DNA of 64,000 nucleotides, from assembly GCA_964057225.1 (NCBI GenBank), contig OZ059900.1, positions 6,396,501 to 6,460,500 of the forward strand. Reading direction: 5' to 3'. How positions within the stretch are numbered: position 1 is the first letter of the stretch; each line of letters begins with the position of its first letter. Made by a program: the position numbers and the translations under genes. A model generated the notes under the pieces. The model did no database searches. It was not told the DNA's origin and saw only the letters and a list, made by a program, of their open reading frames with translations. This DNA comes from Auanema rhodensis (Eukaryota; Nematoda; Chromadorea; Rhabditida; Rhabditidae). Below, piece by piece: positions 52,379 to 64,000 of the stretch.

Positions 52379-54299
52379 CTTAAAAAAAGAAGTAATAATT
52401 GTTATTATAGGAACTAAAAAAAATTGGATTATATACACAATGAAAAAAGAAAAAATAGAAATTAATAGTCTTTTCAGATCTGCATTCAATTCTTGGTAGT
52501 ACTAGCATTTCAGACAATGGGCGCAGATGATAAGAGATAAGAAAATAAACCGAATGCACTTTGTCTATGTTATATTAAATGTAAAAATGTAATTGAATGA
52601 TCATTTGTCAAAAGACATCAAAACTAAACTGTTCCTTTCAACAAAAATTTGTTTAAACTTCGAACTGAGTATGTCAAGTATGAATCATGCTAATTCTTTG
52701 AAAATAAATATATTTTTAAAATTATGGGAACAAACGAGTGTTATCCAATTTTTTAAATTTTAGATATCATAAGAAAATTTAGGTTTGTATCGTTACAAAG
52801 GAGAATGTGAAAAGCGAACAGCAACAGCGGTAAACGGCTTGAATGAAATGAAGTTGGGATGCTGTAGTGCCGGAGGCAATTCTTCTGCTGACGCAAATAT
52901 AAAATTATTTGTAATCCGGATGAGCAGAAAATACCGGAACAGTAAATGATTTAATATATTTAGCGGAAAAACGTTCAATGAAAAATGAGTTCGAATAATG
53001 AAAAAGTGAGCATGTTCTCATATAGAGAGAGAGAAAATACTGCCTAGATACATATATCTACTTCAAAAGCAATATGAGGGTTATAAGTATTAATCTGTTG
53101 CTGTTAAGCATTTGCGAAATATTCGAGTAGAGATCATCTCAAAAATTATTATGAAATAAGCAAAAACAAGGTCTAACATGACAAAGAAGAACTCTGATTC
53201 CTGCTAATGTCATCCTTGAATTAGCATTCCAATAAGATAGAAAGAATAGGATTCAATGGTGGGCTGAGATTTTTTTCACATCCCTTTTGGCTATTCGCCA
53301 TTTTAAGAGCATTTTTCCTAGAAAATGGAAAAAAACGAGCGCTTTAAGCTTTCCTCACATGTGGGCTCTTTTTTATTGCCATTGTTTCGTGACCAAAAAT
53401 GACTGCTGAGATAATGCAGGCATCAAACACATTTTTTATTCAAAAATTGAATAAAAGGAAAGCAAATTCAACAGCAGAAAAAAATGTGAAAAGGCAAAAC
53501 GCATTAAGAGCGAATAATAAAAATTAAATGAAATAGTATGCTTATGTTTTAAACATAACACGATTTTCTTTATATATTCATTACGATGAGCATTGAAATA
53601 ATGAGATGTAAATTTGACCAATTAGTTATAAAATGAGTATCTAAACGTGAATCGATGCTTTCTGAAAATTGCTTAGACTCGCTCAACATATATTCATTCA
53701 ACCGATAATACCTCAAAATGAGCATGCTTCTTGACCAAAATTAGTAAAATTCACTTATCACGTGTATATGTGTATATGTTGTGAAAATAGCATTATTTTC
53801 TCGTCGTTTGAAGATGACTGAACGTGAGCAAAATTAGGTTTCGGGTAATTGCATTTTAAAAGAGATATGTAAAGAAATAAAGAGAAGAGTTTTGAATTTA
53901 TCGTATTCCAATTTGCTTCATCAGATAGTTGTTCAGACATCGTGATTTCCTGCTCGGTTAGTTTTTTGTCTTCCTTATTGTCTGTTACTTCATCATAAAA
54001 GTACATAAAATGTAATAAAAAATCTCAATCAAGAGCTTTTTTTGTTTATTTCATTTAGGATAAACTAATAGACTTTTGAAGATAAGATTTAAACTATTAC
54101 AATTCAACGATAACATAGACGAATGTAATATTTAGCCAGATAACAGGAGTATCATTCTTATCATCTTCAATAGAAAATAAAAATAAAAGACATTTTCTGA
54201 ATAAAAATCGATGACATGTAGCAAGCGAAAACTTTGTTTATGTATAGTTATAAGTACAGATAACATTTCATAATAGGATATCTAATACTAACCATCTAT
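52379..54299. other. Stretch with two unplaced coding-like fragments
   Basis: Mostly AT-rich with no clear gene. Two minus-strand open frames look more coding-like than background: 52793-52885, after a GCGTCAG acceptor (AEELPPALQHPNF then FKPFTAVAVRFSH), and 53900-54006 (MYFYDEVTDNKEDKKLTEQE). Neither has splice sites that link them in frame to the flanking exons. They may be exons of the genes on either side, exons of a separate small gene, or chance. Confidence 0.35.
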
Positions 54300-54828
54300 C
54301 TACTTTGGCTTTCTTGTCATTCGTACGTAGTTTTTGGGTTTTTTGAACACAACGTCTGTGGCAGTGGTGGAAAGATTAAGTGAATTTGGACGTTTACGTG
54401 GGGTAGATGATTTTTTTGAAGCATTAACAGGCGCTGCACTTAATTGGCACAAGCTTAAAGCAGCCTCTTTTTCCTCCACTTTATAAGTAAACTTTGTATT
54501 ACTATCCGTAGGACCATTTAAATCAGGAAGTATATCAGGCACAATATGATTTGACATTTCCTAAAAAAAAGTATGAATAACTCGAAATTTTAAGAGTAAT
54601 AATTACCGGATTGGATTTATTAACTTTTTTCATCAAATTTTTATTAGAAATTGCTGACGGAACAGTAATTTCCTTTTCCTGAGCAGCAATTTTTTGCTGA
54701 TGAAAAGAAGCAATGTTCTGAAAAAAGTATAATGATTTACCAAACGAATTAATAGGGGAGACCTGAACGTGCTGCTGAATGAGCTGAGTATAATTTACAA
54801 ATAGAGGAGAAGTGAAGATAGAATCCAT
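54300..54828 (-). CDS. Unidentified small basic protein
   Basis: Three minus-strand exons with 45-46-base introns join in frame: MDSIFTSPLFVNYTQLIQQH, then NIASFHQQKIAAQEKEI up to KKVNKSNP, then EMSNHIVPDILPDLNGP to RMTRKPK and TAG at 54300. The product is about 145 residues. The C-terminal third is basic and looks like a nuclear localisation region (KKSSTPRKRP, KKPKNYVRMTRKPK). The middle is Ser/Thr/Pro-rich and probably disordered. Introns have good GT and TTTTTCAG/TTTTTAG ends, which supports a real gene. A nuclear function is a guess from the basic tail. An alternative phase-0 donor just before VRMTRKPK could continue the protein into the acidic exons at 52007-52378. Confidence 0.65.
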
Positions 54829-56804
54829 GATGCCAATTCTGTTTCACTCTTTAGTTTGTATGTTATTTGGCTGAAAAGACAAGTGAAATTCAATAAGAAA
54901 GCGAAACAAAAGTTCCATTCAGAAGACATATGAAGCAACATTGCGACGTAAAATTATAAATAAATGGCAGATTCGCTACTTGTTTTACTATTTTTTTCTT
55001 TTTATATGAAAATTGAAAAAAATATGTATAAAGTAGACTTTATAAATGAAAACATAAATTATGGATACACAATAGTGTGCTGTAAACATAACTGGGTTGA
55101 ATTTTATTTGTTTGATGCATATTAGTAAAAGGTTTTATATATTATATTTTAGGTTATAAGTTGTTATGATATCAATAAAAAATAATGCTTTGAACAACGT
55201 AAAACATTCAACTAACAAAGGTAATTTGTCAGAATATAAACAACAATACTCAGCGTTTTCGCAGGTCAGTATTGATTGGGCCAAATGTTGTGGCAAAATG
55301 AGAGAAGATTCGGCTTTTCATATGATCATTTAGAAATGGCCCAAGTTCAGCGAGTGTATGTGTGCATGTCAGCAAGATAGACGTAAAAAAGGCGAGAATT
55401 GCTAGAGACAAGACAATGACTAGAGATTATGAGCATGAGAGCGAGCGTGCTTGCTGTTGTTTGGTCTAAGAGTGGACAGATGCACAAAGTAGAGCAGTAA
55501 GAAAGGAAGTCATGAGAAGGCTAAAGGTCTCTGAGGGATTAAATGCAGCTGGCAGTTCTAGGTAATTGAAAAGCAAAAAAAGATTTTCTCTTCTTATGCG
55601 GATAAGTATCAAATATTCTTATTAGACTATTATTAAAGAAAGAAAAAAGAAGAATTGAGAATAAAAGATTGAATATATATCTGAGATGAAATAGTAAGTT
55701 GCATTCAATTTGAGTATCTTGCAAGTAGTATTATGTACATACTATACAAAATATGCTAATATCAAAGAGAAAATTCTAATTAATCTCAGTTATGCTATTT
55801 CTGGAAGAAACTTCAAGAATTGTGTTATACGATTACAAAGAAGCGGATGATGAAACACACAGTAGGATTGCAGAGACATTTCGAGATAGATGCTGTTGAC
55901 TGCATACGGACACAAGAAAATCAAACTACGAAAGTCTGCCATTGAGCCGAGAAACAGACTTGAAAGCCTTTCAGACGTAAATTGAAAATTTGATTAGGAG
56001 AACGAATGTTATATCCTCTTGATCGAAATTGCTGCCAACATGCATAATTAGCTTGCTTGTACATCATTCTCTTAATTTATCCAGTTCACTCGAATCGTTG
56101 AACTGGAGATATGATGGTTAACAAAGAAAATACGGAAATAGAAATTTTTATTGAATATGCTCTAAAAGTAAATTATAGAAAAAAGATGTTAAAGAGAGAG
56201 AGATAGGGAAGTGAGTGAAAAAGAGAAAAATGGGCTAGATACTAGATGCAGAAATGAAGAGTAATGTTAAAAAAATATGCTTGAAAGTAATAAGACATAT
56301 AAAGAACATGGCGCAAATTACAACTAGAATTTGGTTTAGTGTTTTTAACTTTTTCTTATTTCGGTTACACTAGTCGCGTAGTGTGGTTGGAATCCGATCT
56401 GTTAATTTAATCGTGGGGGGTCTATGAATCAATACATACATGAATTAATGTGCAATCACAGCGCTTGATCGATTATAATCAAGAAAAAGGTTGAAACGTA
56501 AGCAAAGCTGTAGAACTTAGAACGAATAAGAAAATAATGATGTACAGAGAAAATGATTATGAATAAAACAAAAATTAATAAATAAGTAAGTTAAGTAGAT
56601 ATATATATAGTGTTAATAAGATCAATATTATATCATATAATATACACTTATATAGTACATACACAAATTATATCTAAATAACAGAGTATCAAGTTGGATA
56701 AGTTGCAAATAAAAGCATTTCTATGCGTATATATAATGCAAACATATATACAATCCTAACTATACATGCAGTTGAAAGCGGGACGGAATGCATTCAGATA
56801 TTTT
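54829..56804. other. Gene-free region
   Basis: About 2 kb between the small basic-protein gene and the HAPSTR1 homologue, both on the minus strand, so it may contain the promoter of the former and the 3' UTR of the latter. Positions 55250-55540 are less AT-rich than average. TA-rich runs occur near 56600-56660. No gene or RNA recognised. Confidence 0.5.
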
Positions 56805-57532
56805 CTAAACTCTTTGGCGCTTATTTTGGAAAGAGGATGAATCAGCTCTGCCGCGTTTACGATGACGCTTGACCTCATCTGTTAAGAACTCATTCAGATT
56901 CTCTTGCAGTTCCGTTGACTCGGATGTGGCCAAAGCCTAAATAGCATAATTTCTTGATTAGTATTGCTCTCATTATAGTTTTTTAGTCAACCTCTTGGAA
57001 CAAATGAATGGATTTGGGGTCGTTTCCTTCCTCAACGGGACTTATACATCCATTGTTTTCAAGAGATGATCGAGGAGAAAGCTCTTCAGGGAGATCTTCA
57101 ATCTGATTTCCATCCATTACTGTATTAAGTACCTTCATTACTGAAGCCAAGCTTATATCTGGATTCTGACGTATATGCTCACATAAATCCTTAAAACATA
57201 ATTTTGAAAATGAATAGAATATGGATGTTTACTTTAGCTAATTTAAAACGACCATCATCGATGCCTAATGAGTAACTTTCTTCATAGTACTTTACGGCAT
57301 TCTGAAAGATGGTCAACATTTGATTAGATTACATGCTAGGCATAAAACCTTATAAAAGAGTGTAGTATTCTTTGCTGCCATTTTGAAGCATTGCCATGAT
57401 GGATCACGATGAAGTTGAACAGTGGACTCAGCACAAGTCTGAACAATACTTCTCAAATTAACGACATTCTCTCATTCATCAATTTACTTGAAAGTCTTTC
57501 CATAGGGAGGCATGATCTTTATTGTTAGCCAT
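56805..57532 (-). CDS. HAPSTR1: HAPSTR1 (C16orf72/TAPR1) family stress-response protein
   Basis: Five minus-strand exons, all joined in phase 0 through introns of about 45-60 bases. They run from ATG 57532 (MANNKDHASLWKDFQ) to TAG at 56805 and give about 175 residues. The N-terminal half matches the conserved HAPSTR1 helical region: LWKDFQTCAESTVQLHRD, then W-x2-F-K-M-A-A, TLFYKNAVKYYEES and LGIDDGR. The C-terminus ends with a helix (LNEFLTDEVKRH) and a basic nuclear-type tail (KRQRV), as in the human protein. The acidic, Ser-rich middle is shorter than in vertebrates. Human HAPSTR1 is a nuclear partner of the ubiquitin ligase HUWE1 that modifies stress responses. A comparable role here is inference from family. 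None of these positions gives a long single open frame, so gene finders may miss it. Confidence 0.8.
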
Positions 57533-60500
57533 AATAATATTCAGAGTCTAACCTCAGATGAGAATCTTTAAACAAGAAGTACATATCTACTTGGAAAGCC
57601 AAAAAATGAGTTACGTTTGAGAATAATATAAAAATGCTGCTGAATTAAAAAAGTTTTACAATAACAAAGAACTTCATAAGTAAAATAACAGCCCAGAAAC
57701 CGCTAACAGGAAAAAACGAATAATCGCTCTTCCTTGATGGTTAAGCCCACGCTGCATGACACATTCTTTTTTTTGTAACACATTTCTCATGATTTTTGTT
57801 AGAACGGCATGGATTTCAGCGTATCTATGCTCTCTTACATTAAAACGTTTAGTGATGTATGTATCAGAATATCTTTACGAATTTGAAGAAAAATAGAAAA
57901 AAATGTCGAAAAAAAAAATAATGTAAATCATTGTATATATCAACAGAACAATCTTCTCGAAAAAACGTTTCAATGTCCGATAGATTAAAACCGATGCTGT
58001 TTTGAATCTCAAACAACCAATATATCAATGTGTGTATATATACATATTAAACTTTTCAGGGGAAACAAAAAACATTTGCAGATGAATGTGCCAATCTTTT
58101 GTCTTAGATAACAAATGTCACATATCTAGTGTTTAGTAGACATATACAGATAAATAGGATAGTCAATACGAAGTAATCGATTGTCTTGTGTAACGGAAGA
58201 CTAAACTATATATTTGATGGAAAAATCAGTTAAAATCACAAATAGCCAGAAATTCAGAAAAAAATGTATTTCTGGAGCAGTTAAGACATGAAAGTAAAGA
58301 CGAGAAATCTATTATAATGATAAGATGAAAAAAATTTTGAACTATTCTAAATAGGTATAAATTATGAAAAGCTAACAAGAATGAATAGATGATGAGCAAT
58401 ATGATTGGGCACAATGACAATTGATATATAAAATAGAAGCAATTTGGAATATCTATGCTCTCCTTCTCAGAGAGAACAAATTAAAAATGAGTTGTAAAGA
58501 TTTGTATTGATATATGAAGAACACTCGAAGATATATATTTATAAATTTATTATACATTTGCATTTATGAAATAAACCATTTTTTTTTGTCTTGAAACATT
58601 AATTTAACAGGTAGTATAAACCTATTTAAATCAAGAAATTGTTCGTTAATTGTTAAGTAGATGATTAAAATAAGTTTAAGTGAATGTCCTTTTCCGCTAA
58701 ACTTTTAAATCTTCCCAATTTTTTCATTTCAAAATAAATGAGATAAAGTGAGAACATTGACCTAATCGTGTGAATGATAAAATTTATTTCGACCAAAACT
58801 AGCTCTGTTTAGATAAAACGAGATTTTCGGTATCTTGAACTGGCTTTTAAATGAAAAGGATTATAATGCTCCAGCAATACCAGAGACAAACATATGGCAC
58901 ATAATACATATTATTTTAATTATATATCATTAGCATTTATTGAAAGAGAAATTAAACAAGTCCGCATATAGATGAAAAATAATTGCGGACGGGTGAGAGT
59001 TCACTGATTAATTTCTATAAATTTAGAATAATCGTTATATTTTTATCAGAAACTTAACGAGAAAAAAAGCGCATGAGTTGAACATATTCGCGAAAATGAC
59101 ACATAAATCAGAAATAATATGAAAAAAGACTTTAAACTTCGGTTTCACTTAAATCGAACAATTAAATATGATATGATATATCATTTTTGTTTTTTCTCAG
59201 TGTTTAAGAATATAAAAAGAGTTCAGTGACCAATTAGGAAATGAATTGTCCAACTAAAAAGTCGGGTGAACATTTCCTTTTAATCATTACTGGCATCAAT
59301 GCACTATTTAGTATTTAAAATAAAATAATGAAATTAATGCATATGAAATCTAAACGAGAGAAAAAGAATCAATGAACAATTTAAGAAAAACCTTGAGTAG
59401 TGCAGAGCGGTCAAAATTCATAACCGCGAGCTAAAACTTTCTCGACGGCTTCATTAATGAAAACTATGTATCAGGAACAAAAAAACTTTGAGCAGGCAAC
59501 AAGACATCATCAGAAGAAATAGAACTACACTAGAATGAAGAACATCATTCAATTCAGCATTAGAATCTATCTATCACAATTACTCTATTAGACAAATATT
59601 AAAAAAACAAGAATATACATATTTTTCAATTAATAATCAACAAAAAACTAAATTTAGAAAAGAAAGTAAAAATAAATTACAAAAGCAGGATAATCTTCAA
59701 GAACTGCAAATCATTTCTAGAATAATTCACCACAAGGAAAAATGAGAGATGTGATAGATGCAGAAAAAATGGAAATGTGATGGAGTTTCTCGATCCAATA
59801 ATCTGAATCTAATAGAGCACTACATTCCTTTGTAGTGCTCTACATGCTATGGAAGGGTAAAGAGCTTTAAGGATGACAGAAAGTGTGAAGGGTAAATGAT
59901 TGCAGTAAGAAATAGACAAGCCTATATAGATTTTTTGTCATGCTTTGCCCAATGAGAGCATATCAAGCATAGATACGTACATTTAGGCTTTACAATTAAA
60001 TTAGGGTTATACTAAGTCCGCTATAAGGTAAAGCAGAATAATGTTATTATTAGGCAATGTGAGCTGTATTAGAGAGCAATTAAAGAGTTTCCCATATAAG
60101 AACAATTATCAGAAGTAATATCTGCAAAGAAATCAGTAGTATGTATACGCATATTTAATTTGGACTTTATGATTATGAAATCAAAAACTAATTCTTCTTC
60201 AGTTCTAGTTATTTAAAATATAATTATTTAAGAAGATAAAATAATTGATCATATGCATTTAGTTTTGCCTTTTGGTTTTATTTCAGTGTGATTTCTTATC
60301 ATTAACTACCACTCAATGATCAGCAAACGTTATAACGTAGTCAGCCATAAATGGCATTCTCAATTATTTTATCAATGCTTAATTGAAATGAAGAAGATAC
60401 GGCGGGAGAAGAAATAGCTGATTTTTAGATTAAGTAAGTAAAGATCTCAGAAACATAATCATATATTTGAGCTGCATATACAAAGATATTCAAATTCAGT

Positions 60501-61021
60501 GAAAAGAAAATTGGCTAAAAACTTGAGCAGCCCAGTGGGAATCGCCAATCGCTACATTGAAAAAACAAACAAAATGAGGTATTGTAAAGACATTTTGATG
60601 AAAATGAAGAAAATAAAGCAAAGAGTACGAGTATCAATAATTGATAATAAAATACGATTACAATTCACAATTAATAATAACTCGAAGAACTCATTTTGTT
60701 TATTTTAGATCATATTTTTTTTTAATTTCGCGCGTTATAAAGTGAACTCACTGTCGTGTTACGAAAAATGACGTCCGCATTAATCAGTTCATTAACAACT
60801 ATATGAAAGTTCAAATAATACTATTATATAATATTTAATTAGTCTATTGTATTAATAAATTATTAATTGTGATAACTGTGTAATATTTATAATTATATTG
60901 TACTTCATCACACAGGCTCTGAAGTAATTATATAAGCATCTACGTGTATTACAATATCTTCATGAATGTGAATGTGATATATACTTATATCAAAGTGTAG
61001 TAGATATAATATAGTAATACA
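57533..61021. other. Gene-free 3.5 kb stretch
   Basis: Very AT-rich DNA between divergent genes, so it should hold the promoters of the HAPSTR1 homologue and the TXNDC11-like gene. Short frames are low in complexity and lack splice context. The only structure I can point to is a perfect hairpin at 59813-59842. Confidence 0.55.
59813..59842. other. Perfect 12-bp inverted repeat with 6-base loop
   Basis: TAGAGCACTACA, loop TTCCTT, then TGTAGTGCTCTA. The arms match at all 12 positions and the match stops on both sides. The stem is half G or C up to the loop, unlike its AT-rich surroundings. It is too short for a pre-microRNA. It could be a remnant of a palindromic element, a structured RNA element or a replication-slippage product. 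Confidence 0.85.
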
Positions 61022-64000
61022 ATGGCACAGGAAGAAGATTTTGCTTTAGTTGATGGTATATCATATAGTTTTTTTCATTTATCATGTAATTTAATAACAA
61101 TTCTTTAGAATTGTTACGTACATTTGCTGATGAAACATCAAATGAAGGAGATGATAAAGGTTTGTTTGATAATTAATTTGTATGCATCCATTTTTGTCTT
61201 TTCTAGAAAAGCTGATTGCACAGTTGCGTATGCATGATATCGATCCTGTATTAGCCGATAACGATAAAGTGGATGACGTGAATCCATATTCTACCAATAG
61301 ACTATTGAGTTTCCAACAAAGTGGTGTGGACATGACATGGGCAATGATTGGTATTGTAGCAGCATCTATCATTTTCTATTTTCGTAGTCCTGGAATGAAT
61401 GCTTTTTCGTCAGTTACTTTTCTTGGAACTATTGATATATAAGAGTTTTAGTTACCTAGCGCATTCTGGTCGTCAATCAGCTAAAACTCCATCATTATTC
61501 ATCAAATCAAATTTAGTGCATGATTATTATATGGGCAATTTAGATTTGGATAGGTTGAGATGGTTTCAACAAGTTAAATATAGATGTTGTCTGTTTTAGC
61601 ATTCACAACGAAGCTGTAATTTCGATCGTTTTGTTGTATTCAACATGGAGCACTGAAAGTATTGAGTATAAGCGAAAATATGAAAATATTGCCAGTAATT
61701 TTGTGAATAAGTCTCATGTAAGTCCGTGTTACTATTATTCAATTAAGTCGAAATTATGATAAAGATGACATTTTTCGCCGTTAACTGTTTCACTCAAAAG
61801 GGATTGTGTCAAGAAAAGTATAAGATTCCTATTTTCCCAATGATTGTTGCTAGCACAGGGAGTGCATTTATGGTCTACAAAGGACCAATTAGGGAAGACC
61901 AGATAAAAAGGTAGTTTTTTCAGTATATTTCTTTAAACTCGACTGTTTAGTTGGATTTCGAATATTGATCATCCCTATCACGTCGCCCATTCATTTGCAG
62001 ACGTCAATGCAATACGCGAAAGATCTGAAAATGTTCTTCTTGGATATTTTAGATTCAAGGTTTTTTAATCAGCATAAAAGTTTTGATCGTATGTATTCCT
62101 AGGATATGAAAACTCCTCCTGGCTTTACGGGTTTTTATAATACAGCCTTGCTGTATAAAAAAGGGTACTTATGTACGACCAATAATTAGAATAAATGTTT
62201 AAATATGGTTTTTACAGCTGATCAAATGCTCACGTTTTGTTTGATTACTGATCAAAGTCTCGCCAGACGTTTTAACATTGATCGCGAAGGCGTTTCTTTC
62301 TTTTTCAATAATGGTAATTATTTAACTTATTCAAGCAATTCTAATAATATTCAGATTTGTTTGTGCAATATCCAAACAATACTATCATACCCAGTCAAAT
62401 ATTAACGTTCATTGAAGCACAGAAAAAAAGATTTCACGGACAGCTCGAGTATTTAGACTTTGGTAAAAAACTTGATGATTTTTAAATCAGTGATTTTTTA
62501 TTTTTAAAGATCGTATAACTCATTTAAAATCTACTCAGTTATCAACACTATTAGATAACAGTGCGCTTGTCATGCTCGTAGATAATCAAGAAACTGAAAT
62601 AGCAGCGCATAATGCCTTGTACTTTGCAAAGGTATTATATCTTTTCTTTATAAAATTGACAAAATGTTTTCATTGATAATACAATTATTAGATTGCAAGT
62701 GATTATTGGAATTGTAATGATGATTACATATCTCCAGTGATACCTGATGAATCTCACTCTATTAAAGGGTTTGGTTGCTCGGTACTGAACAACAAAAGTA
62801 TTGCTCATAAGACCATTATTGAATTCCAGAGTAATAACAGCATGAAGTTCGTACATATGAACGGTCGGGATCATGACTACATTGTTCAAAAGTTAGGGCT
62901 TCTAACAAATGTAAAATTATGAAGTCATAAAAAATAGAATTTTCATTATTTAGAAAGCGAATATAATCATAATCGACCAAGAAATAGAATTCATATCTGT
63001 TCTGAATAATTCATCTATTATGTCAGTTGAAACTTCTAGCATAACTATCGTAATAAAATTATTTTCAGAATAACTGATGTAGTTCGTGAATTTATTCATG
63101 GATATTATAATGGACTGCTTCAAAAAAAAGTTGATATTCTTCCAAATATCGAAAAGTAAGTAGTTGATCTGTTGAAAATTACAAAACCTTTTTCAGTGAT
63201 CGGACACCAAAACTCTCACTTAGTAACAAATATTTGAATCACACCGAACATTTTGTAATTGAGAAAATCAATTCGTCTCATCTACAGAAAATGGTTGATA
63301 TTCGCGAAGTTTTTCTAGCATTATTTGTCAATACTGTTCTATTTAATTCAGAAAAGTGGCAAAGATCGCGTTGTATTCTTATCGGGAGGAAATTATCACG
63401 GGTTTTCTACCGCTGTTTTACCTTATTTCCATGAAGTAGCTCATTACTTTAAGCAGTATTCGTCATACATAACATTTCATATGTTTGGTTTTTATAATAT
63501 TTCAAATTCTAATTTTTCATATAGATTGGATGTATCCCAGAATCAGTTACCATACACATTAGATTTTCCAACACTTCCTGTTATTATCTTCATTCCGTCA
63601 TACAAGTTTGAAGTTATAAATCTGATTATTAATAAAAATTATATTCTAGAAACAACATTGATACGTTCGTTTTTCCAGTCAAGTACGAAATCAGATTCAC
63701 GTCTTTGCTCAATTTCATTCTTTATCATGCATCACCCCAGTTATTTTGGTCTGTTCGGCTTAATCATTGTAGTTCTGATTGTATTTCTCTGTAAGTTTTT
63801 TTTTAACGTCTCAACTTTTCATACCTATTTTCAGAAATGCCTGGCGGCTTAATCGTTTGATTCAAAAGAAACGCTTTGAAATACGTCGTTCATGGTTTTC
63901 TCCATATCTTGCTCAATCTATCCATAAACGGTTTGTTTTTCAATTGTTCTTTACAACATAGTTTTATATTCCAGTGTCACCATTATTCATATTTATAATA
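61022..64000 (+). CDS. TXNDC11: TXNDC11-like membrane protein with thioredoxin folds (3' end outside window)
   Basis: ATG 61022 starts a gene that runs off the right edge; an acceptor at about 63974 begins one more exon. An acidic cytosolic start (MAQEEDFALVDELLRTFADE) is followed by a membrane helix (WAMIGIVAASIIFYF). A lumenal thioredoxin-fold region then begins: ISIVLLYSTWSTESIEYKRK, FFAVNCFTQKGLCQEKYKIP, then FPMIVAS, VYKGP, LLGYFRFKDM and TPPGFTGFYNTALL. These blocks track human TXNDC11 (EFP1) closely. Where the human protein has a Trp-Cys-x-x active-site-like motif, this one has W-S-T-E-S. The second thioredoxin-like domain (VVFLSGGNYHGFST, then LPVIIFIP) also has no CxxC. A second hydrophobic helix (FGLFGLIIVVLIVFLCKFF) follows near 63750. 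The donor at about 61409 (TC|GTCAGT) and the 48-base intron starting in GATAG|GTTGAG (61552) are needed to keep the frame. The family resides in the ER and interacts with DUOX and ERAD components in vertebrates. Confidence 0.85.

Overview
The window is AT-rich animal genomic DNA, most probably from a free-living or parasitic nematode. The introns are mostly about 43-60 bases long and end in TTTCAG-like acceptors. Several genes have such an acceptor directly before the start codon, as expected for spliced-leader trans-splicing. The gene set includes a DAF-36-type Rieske oxygenase and a GLY-type core-2 glycosyltransferase. The species cannot be named from the sequence. All gene models were spliced by eye, so exon boundaries are inferences from open frames, splice consensus and family resemblance.

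Left part (1-14.5 kb): two satellite arrays (1-3950 and 6316-10845) flank a 2.4 kb island. The island carries a minus-strand gene with a ubiquitin-like start followed by a kinase-like fold; its frame is interrupted and it is probably a pseudogene. The two arrays share about 3.4 kb almost base for base. A gene-free stretch of about 3.6 kb follows.

Centre-left (14.5-23.4 kb): one large plus-strand gene of roughly 53 small exons. It grew by tandem duplication of exon groups, with a near-identical 959-base genomic unit. It codes for a long, probably disordered, acidic repeat protein with a helical C-terminal region and a possible RWD-like domain. I could not identify it; a KNL1-like kinetochore scaffold is a testable guess.

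Middle (25-41 kb): housekeeping and metabolic genes. These are a GDE1-type glycerophosphodiester phosphodiesterase (minus), cytosolic aconitase aco-1 (plus), the cholesterol 7-desaturase daf-36 (minus, convergent with aco-1), a GT14 core-2/I-branching N-acetylglucosaminyltransferase (plus) and a mitochondrial dicarboxylate carrier (minus).

Right part (43-64 kb): an Ig/FN3 single-pass receptor (plus), a FAM184-family coiled-coil protein (plus), two small unidentified minus-strand genes, a HAPSTR1 (C16orf72) homologue (minus) and, running off the right edge, a TXNDC11-like ER thioredoxin-fold protein that lacks the usual CxxC cysteines in the parts visible here. Long AT-rich gene-free stretches separate these genes. 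No operon, RNA gene, CRISPR array or autonomous transposon could be supported.
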